Made by a program: the position numbers and the translations under genes. The notes under the pieces were generated by a model that saw only the letters and a program-made list of their open reading frames with translations, made no database searches and was not told the DNA's origin. Positions 7,210 to 11,584 of a stretch of DNA of 11,584 nucleotides are shown here, one piece after another; position 1 is the first letter of the stretch; each line of letters opens with the position of its first letter. The stretch spans positions 4,360 to 15,943 of the forward strand of contig QAXH01005701.1 of NCBI GenBank assembly GCA_004335635.1, in the 5' to 3' direction. Source of the DNA: Chloromonas sp. AAM2 (Eukaryota; Chlorophyta; Chlorophyceae; Chlamydomonadales; Chlamydomonadaceae).

Positions 7210-10200
7210 TCATTGGTTGAACAGCACAACAAGGCGTGCCAGCACTTTGAATCCGTTCTCCAGCTCTGACAGCAGGGCATACTCATCGTCTACAGGGCAG
7301 GCAACCAGCGCAAGTGTTGTATCACGTGTGTTGTACATCAAGTGAAGGATATAACCACAACAGAGAATACCAGGGCAACTTGCAATACGGCAGATGTTTA
7401 GTTTCTGAGGTGCATCTTGATGTTTGGTGCGCTCTAATCCCAGTCATGACAAGAGTGCACAAGCGAACACACACATACACACACAGTTTTTTTAGCCCCT
7501 TTCCTGAATTGAAAGCCATAATGCATCATTGCTGATTCACTTACTCGCATGGTAAGTGGACATCTTGCCAAAGCCCAGCGTCTGCACATGCATGCATGCA
7601 GATAAGTCGTCGGAACAGGTGGATGTGTGCTTCCAAGGTGCATGGTGCCCAACCAGCCACACAGCAGTGTGCCATTGTACTGTGCCACCTGTAACTACCT
7701 AACTAACTGTGCCACTACTACCTAACTAACTGTGCCACTGCTACCTAACTAACTGTGCCACTACTACCTAACTAACTGTACCATTGCTACCTAACTTACT
7801 GTGCCACTAAGTGTACAGGCACTTCGTATGCAGACAGATTACCGCCCATGGAAAAGCATCATCAGAACAGATGTGCAACGTGTGGCGCAGTTACTGACGT
7901 GATCAACGCTGGGCAAACCCTTTTGTTGACCCCAGTGCTGGCACTCACCAACCACACGCCGTTTGCACAGAACCCACCAGGCCTATCATAAGTCAACTTA
8001 CAGTGGTGCTCATCAGGCCGGCTCACCTAAGCCTAAGGCAAGCCTAGCCAACTTGCCCGTCCTTACCCCCGTCCGGCAGCCCATTAATCCTACCGAAATT
8101 CTAGCCCATCAACCCTAGCAAAACCCTAACCCAGTAACCCTAGGCCAAAACAACCCTAGCAAAACCCTAACCTTGGCCCACCTGCACGTCGTAGCCCTCG
8201 TCCTGCAGCTCCCTGATGCAGGGGAGGGAGCCGGTGATGGCAAAGGGCTGGCAGGCGCCGTACACGTCAGTGAAGGCCTGGATCATGATGTGATAACCTG
8301 CACAAAAGCGTGACCATAGTGTGTGACCACAGCAAACAGTTAACAGTTGCTCTATTTGTTTTACCTCCCTTCCTCCCTCGCCCCCGCCGAGCAGTCCTCC
8401 CCGGACTGAAGGCCATGTAAACAACAACAACAACAAAAACAGTGCGTGGCTTGAACAGGACAGATCATACACAGGCTGTCATCCACAGCTGTCGTGGAGT
8501 GTGTGCAACCTTTGAGCATACTTCTCACAGGTCCTGTACTAATGCATGAGGATGAGCACGGGTGTGCCACGCCTGTCAGTGCGTTAGGTGGCCAATGTTA
8601 ACAAAGCCCGCACTGAAAATTGCGGCATAGGCAAGCACTTGACCTGCGCAACACACACTACCTTCCGTGTCCAGCTTGCATGCAATGCCCCGCGCATGGG
8701 AGTCGAAGAACTTGAGTTCCAACCGACCCTACAACACAACGCACAGGGCCACACCGCAGTCAGTCTAAGAAAAGAGCGTCCACGTGTCTACCTGGGCTTC
8801 AGATTTTCATATCTGCACGTTCTACCGTTCTTTTGAAACACCGTCGGATGCCGTCAACGAACACAGGTCGGGATGCGTACCGCCCTGACCTACCCTGAGC
8901 AAGGAATGATCAAACTGGCGCATTTTTTGCAAAGGACTGCTGGTACGCAGTCCGGGAACGCCGTGGATACTGAGCGTTGCACCGAGCAGGTCCATCCCTT
9001 CTTGATACACCCGGCCCCCTAAGATGTGACAAAACACCACCACCCGCCGCACCAAAACTGAGCACTCCACCCTTGATAGCAAGCAGTGGCACACGGAGTC
9101 CAACACGCACACCCCGGCATACGTTCCTGCACGTTATTCTCCTCAATGATTATCCTGCACATTACTCTTCTGCACATTATGCACCACAAACTACCGCCCT
9201 TTCTGCCTTGCACCTTGCACCACAAACTTGCGCCCCATGAGGCAGGCTTCAAGCAGGCGGGCATCGCATACGTGTGTGGACTTCCTCCCCCCCCTTCCTC
9301 CGCCCCCAACACACACACACACGCGCGTGCTCGACGTTCGGGAGGCATCATGCTGCTACCTCGACTCCCCCTGGACTTCAAACAAAATTATGGCCTTGTA
9401 CGAGTAGCGATGGCCTCGTAACTCCATGTGCTCAAGTGCACTCCTGCAGCCCCTTCACCCCCGCCCCGCACGCGCACCTTGAATCCCTCCTCAGGCAGGG
9501 TGTACTTGGAGCAGGGCCCCCGGGTGGGCAGGGCGTCCAGCGAGGCGTTGATGTCGTCCACATACCGCCGCAGGGCGGACATCACCTGCAATTGGGGACA
9601 GGAGCGGACATAACCTGACAGGTAAAGGGCCACTCCTCGCATGTACACATGCAACCTCCTTTGTCTGTCGTCTATGGCCACACAGAACGGCCAAAACCTG
9701 TGGTGCAGTGGGGGACGGGAGAGACGTAGCGTGCATTCCTCACTCACACCGGGATCAGTTTCAGCGACTCACTCTCTCAGTTGAGGGACAGAAGCAGGCT
9801 CTACTCGTTCATAGCTCGATCACTTTCAATTATTCAGTCTGTCGTCACCCATGCTATGATCAGTAGCTCATCAACAAGCCATACACAAGGCCTGACAATT
9901 CCTGGGCGCTTTTCAGGTGGTTGCCTCTTGCAAAAAATGTACTGACTGGTCAGAACTCCCTCTGCAAGAACTCGACTGTAACCACCGCAACTCCTGAAGC
10001 CCCTTCCACATGACCCACCGCGTCTATGTCATAGAACGGCGTGACCCTGCAGTCGCCGCACACTGTGGCAGTGCCCGGTATCTGGTTGATGGACCCGCCG
10101 GGGTAGCTCCACTGGGTGGGTTTCATGGTGGAGGGGGTGGCGAAACCGTACTTAGCCTGCAAGGCAATGGCATGAGTAGGGGTCCTCACACCAGAGACTT

Positions 10201-11115
10201 GCAGACAGTTTACGCCAGATTCATGTCTGAATCGCCAAAAAACGGTCACAGCTGCCCGACTGTTTCTGAAACGTTCTGATACTGGAGACGGCCAAGGTGG
10301 CCGTATCCGTATCCGTTTGCGTCCATCTTGTACCTTTCGGCCTTGGGGCCTGTTTCTGCCTGTTCCTTCCTGTTCGTGCCTTACTTAGTGCCTTGCTTCT
10401 TGTTTCTTGCTCAGGATAGGTCAGGGCGCACATCCTGCGCCATGTCCTTTGACCTCCGTCCCGCGTCCTGCTCTAACAAACAATAAAGTCCAAACAATCT
10501 GTTCCTTCAAATGTGTACAAAATGATAATATCAAAACGTATGTCAACGAACTACCAACTGGAGTTGACAAACCTCATTCTTGTGACCAAGATCCAGCTTT
10601 TACCGTGCGCTTACCTCCTCTGCATGGGGTGGGAAGTCTTCATAGAACCGTTTTTGCATGACAGCCAGGCCCTCCATGGCCAACTCTATGGGGTTGACGC
10701 TCTTATGGGGAAGGCCTGCAGAGATGGCAATTGGTTAATCCCAAATCCATGCAACCACATGTACTCCAAAACCCAACCCAAACTCAACCCAAACCCAACC
10801 CAAACCCAACCCAAACCCAAAACAACGGCCAGCCTTCCAGCCTCAGCACAGCACTGACCCCCTGAATCTTGCCCCCCCAAAACCCCTTTCAAGCGCCCGT
10901 CCAATCCTCCATGCAAAACATGATGGAAGCTAATGAGCAGTGTTGGTGAAGAAACGCCCCTTCTGCAATGCAAGCCCTTCTGCATTCAAACCCTACCATG
11001 CGATTGCCCAGTCTGTCTGCATCCCAGCCCCTCCATGCACCCACCGCTGTGGAACAGCTTGCCATGGCCGGTGAGGGACCAGGCCACGATGCCTCCCGTG
11101 CCGATGCATGGCTGG
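7210..11115 (-). CDS. argE: Acetylornithine deacetylase-like protein (M20 family), 3' part, eight exons
   Basis: Removes acetate from N-acetylornithine to give ornithine, in arginine and polyamine metabolism; closest in pattern to the plant enzyme. Exons: 11115-11045, 10715-10615, 10156-10019, 9585-9478, 8728-8662, 8297-8182, tentative 8026-8002, and 7289-7210. These splice to 234 residues ending in TGA; all donors are GT, acceptors AG, and phases match. Blocks in order: QPCIGTGGI, GKLFHSGLPHKSVNPIELA (dimerisation domain), KRFYEDFPPHAEE, YGFATPSTMKPTQW, INQIPGTATVCGD, VTPFYDIDA, YVDDIN, LPTRGPCSKYTLPEE, GIACKLDTEGYHIM, FAITGSLPCIRELQDEGYDVQ, DEYALLSELENGFKVLARL. The first exon may instead start at 11111 (two nearby AGs). 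The N-terminal half with the first zinc ligands lies beyond the window. The exon that should hold the late metal-binding His is unusually short and poorly conserved. Exons are clearly more GC-rich than introns. Confidence 0.92.
7466..7486. repeat. CA microsatellite
   Basis: AACACACACATACACACACAG, directly followed by a run of seven T. It lies downstream of nothing coding on either strand, inside the last intron of the deacetylase gene. Frames across it are repeat artefacts. Confidence 0.8.
7680..7810. repeat. 23-bp tandem repeat in the last deacetylase intron
   Basis: Five copies and a partial sixth of a unit close to CTGTGCCACTACTACC plus TAACTAA: 7680-7706 (27 bases, four-base insertion), 7707-7729, 7730-7752, 7753-7775, 7776-7798 and 7799-7810. 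Copies differ at one to four sites. There are no spacers between copies, so it is a minisatellite. It sits in the intron between 8001 and 7290. Confidence 0.95.
8087..8172. repeat. Degenerate telomere-like repeats
   Basis: Many CCCTAA, CCCTAG and CCTA words. A 22-base block CAACCCTAGCAAAACCCTAACC occurs twice without a mismatch (8110-8131 and 8151-8172), separated by AGTAACCCTAGG-type sequence. CCCTAAA and CCCTAAAA are telomere units of plants and green algae, but here the units are scattered and interrupted. The block lies in a deacetylase intron, ending eight bases from the donor at 8181. Confidence 0.8.
8420..8440. repeat. CAA trinucleotide run
   Basis: Four to five ACA/CAA triplets in the intron between deacetylase exons at 8662 and 8297. 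On the gene's strand it is a TTG/TTT run, which could contribute to a pyrimidine-rich tract but is far from the acceptor. Confidence 0.75.
9181..9236. repeat. Direct repeat GCACCACAAACT in a deacetylase intron
   Basis: GCACCACAAACTACCGCCC (9181-9199) recurs as GCACCACAAACTTGCGCCCC (9217-9236). Shorter relatives, CCTGCACATTACTC and TCTGCACATTATGC, lie just upstream (about 9153-9182). The block looks like a decayed tandem repeat within the 749-base intron 9477-8729. Confidence 0.6.
9309..9329. repeat. CA/CG dinucleotide run
   Basis: ACACACACACACACGCGCGTG, an alternating purine-pyrimidine tract inside a deacetylase intron. It follows a C-rich stretch (9286-9307). Confidence 0.8.
10772..10820. 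repeat. 11-bp CCCAACCCAAA array, G-rich on the coding strand
   Basis: Four full 11-base units, CCCAACCCAAA with one variant (CTCAACCCAAA), lie at 10772-10782, 10783-10793, 10794-10804 and 10805-10815, followed by CCCAA. The deacetylase gene is on the minus strand, so its intron RNA (between exons at 11045 and 10715) would carry repeated UUUGGGUUGGG, suited to G-quadruplex formation. That function is inference. Confidence 0.9.
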
Positions 11116-11475
11116 CTGCACACGTGACCAGGACATGGAACACAAACTTCAGGGGGCGAAAACCCACTGGCGTCACGGCATCAAGGCTTGGCTGCTGAGT
11201 GAGTGCTGTGTGTGCTCGAGAAAACGCCCAACCAAGGTCCACAGCGTGAGTCGCACAAACGTCAGAACATTCAACATTGGGGTAAGCAGTTGCCCGTGTG
11301 GTGGTAAGATGTGATTGGCTTTGGCATGGCATGAAGGCGAACTGCAAGTGGCATGGCACGAGCTGAGATGGATTTGGATACGGTGTGGCGTGCGCATTCC
11401 ATTCTGAGTTTGCTGTTAGCGTGTCAACCCAATGCAGACTTTCCAGGTCCACCCGCCCACACAATGAATATGCAC
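11116..11475 (-). other. Probable intron sequence upstream of the first visible deacetylase exon
   Basis: About 360 bases precede the acceptor at 11116-11117 with no clear exon. The expected upstream block (plant-type ...WIDTADK) is not convincingly present, so the intron probably continues past the right-hand edge of the window. Other frames here lack conserved features. Confidence 0.5.
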
Positions 11476-11550
11476 GCCCATGTGAGCCATGCGCATGCAC
11501 CCCCATGCGAGCCATCCACGCGCACCCCCATGCGAGCCATGCACGTGCAC
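11476..11550. repeat. 25-bp minisatellite, three copies
   Basis: Units at 11476-11500, 11501-11525 and 11526-11550, close to CCCCATGCGAGCCATGCACG plus TGCAC. Copies two and three differ at three positions; the first has a few more changes. The array is flanked by near-identical 19-base words, TTCCAGGTCCACCCGCCCA (11441-11459) and TTCTAGGTCCACCCGTCCA (11559-11577). Confidence 0.9.
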
Positions 11551-11584
11551 ATGAGCGTTTCTAGGTCCACCCGTCCAACATGAT

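Noticed and set aside
8010..8024. AGLMSTT frame as the true deacetylase exon
   Set aside because: It resembles plant YGLMATY but its entry and exit phases fit neither neighbouring exon without skipping the conserved DEY block; kept only as an alternative in the findings.
8361..8472. Leucine- or cysteine-rich frames resembling a signal peptide or metal-binding peptide
   Set aside because: They come from the CAA/TTG run at 8420-8440 inside a deacetylase intron.
9019..9421. Plus- and minus-strand frames of 110-120 codons
   Set aside because: They lie in a deacetylase intron and cross CA/CG and C-rich simple repeats; no conserved motif.
11421..11460. Upstream deacetylase exon, based on WVDT resembling the plant WIDT
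   Set aside because: Only four residues match, there is no pyrimidine-rich acceptor, the only fitting donors are GC or a weak GTATCC, and part of the stretch is duplicated at the minisatellite's other flank.

Overview
The window looks like nuclear DNA of a green alga, most likely a chlorophyte of the Chlamydomonadales group. This is inferred from several signals. Two conserved genes are broken into many short exons by GT-AG introns. One of them encodes the plant type of acetylornithine deacetylase. TGTAA, the usual green-algal poly(A) signal, occurs at plausible gene ends. The non-coding DNA is rich in minisatellites, CA tracts and CCCTAA/CCCAA telomere-like repeats. Species cannot be fixed from the sequence.

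Layout: bases 1 to about 2,900 hold no gene I recognise, only a 22-bp tandem repeat, CA and CTG tracts and one exon-like stretch. A complete AMMECR1-family gene runs leftward from 4163 to 3013 in three exons (239 residues). About 200 bases away, in divergent orientation, an ankyrin-repeat gene starts at 4365. It carries an in-frame TGA, a frameshift and a decayed 3' end, so it is annotated as a pseudogene. From about 5,330 to 7,200 there are only short repeats, a doubtful small basic ORF (6435-6647) and a dense cluster of TGTAA motifs.

The right third is occupied by the 3' half of an acetylornithine deacetylase-like gene (M20 family, ornithine/arginine metabolism). It runs leftward from beyond the right-hand edge to a stop at 7210. 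Seven exons are well supported by homology and matching intron phases, and one tiny 25-nt exon is tentative. The introns carry most of the repeats: a 23-bp tandem array, telomere-like repeats and an 11-bp CCCAACCCAAA array whose coding strand is G-rich. The 5' half of this gene, with the first metal ligands, lies outside the window.

The genes do not form a pathway together; AMMECR1, the ankyrin gene and the deacetylase are ordinary neighbours in a eukaryotic chromosome. I found no convincing novel biological system. The points most worth checking are the odd catalytic-His exon of the deacetylase, the broken ankyrin gene, and the telomere-like and G-rich intronic repeats.
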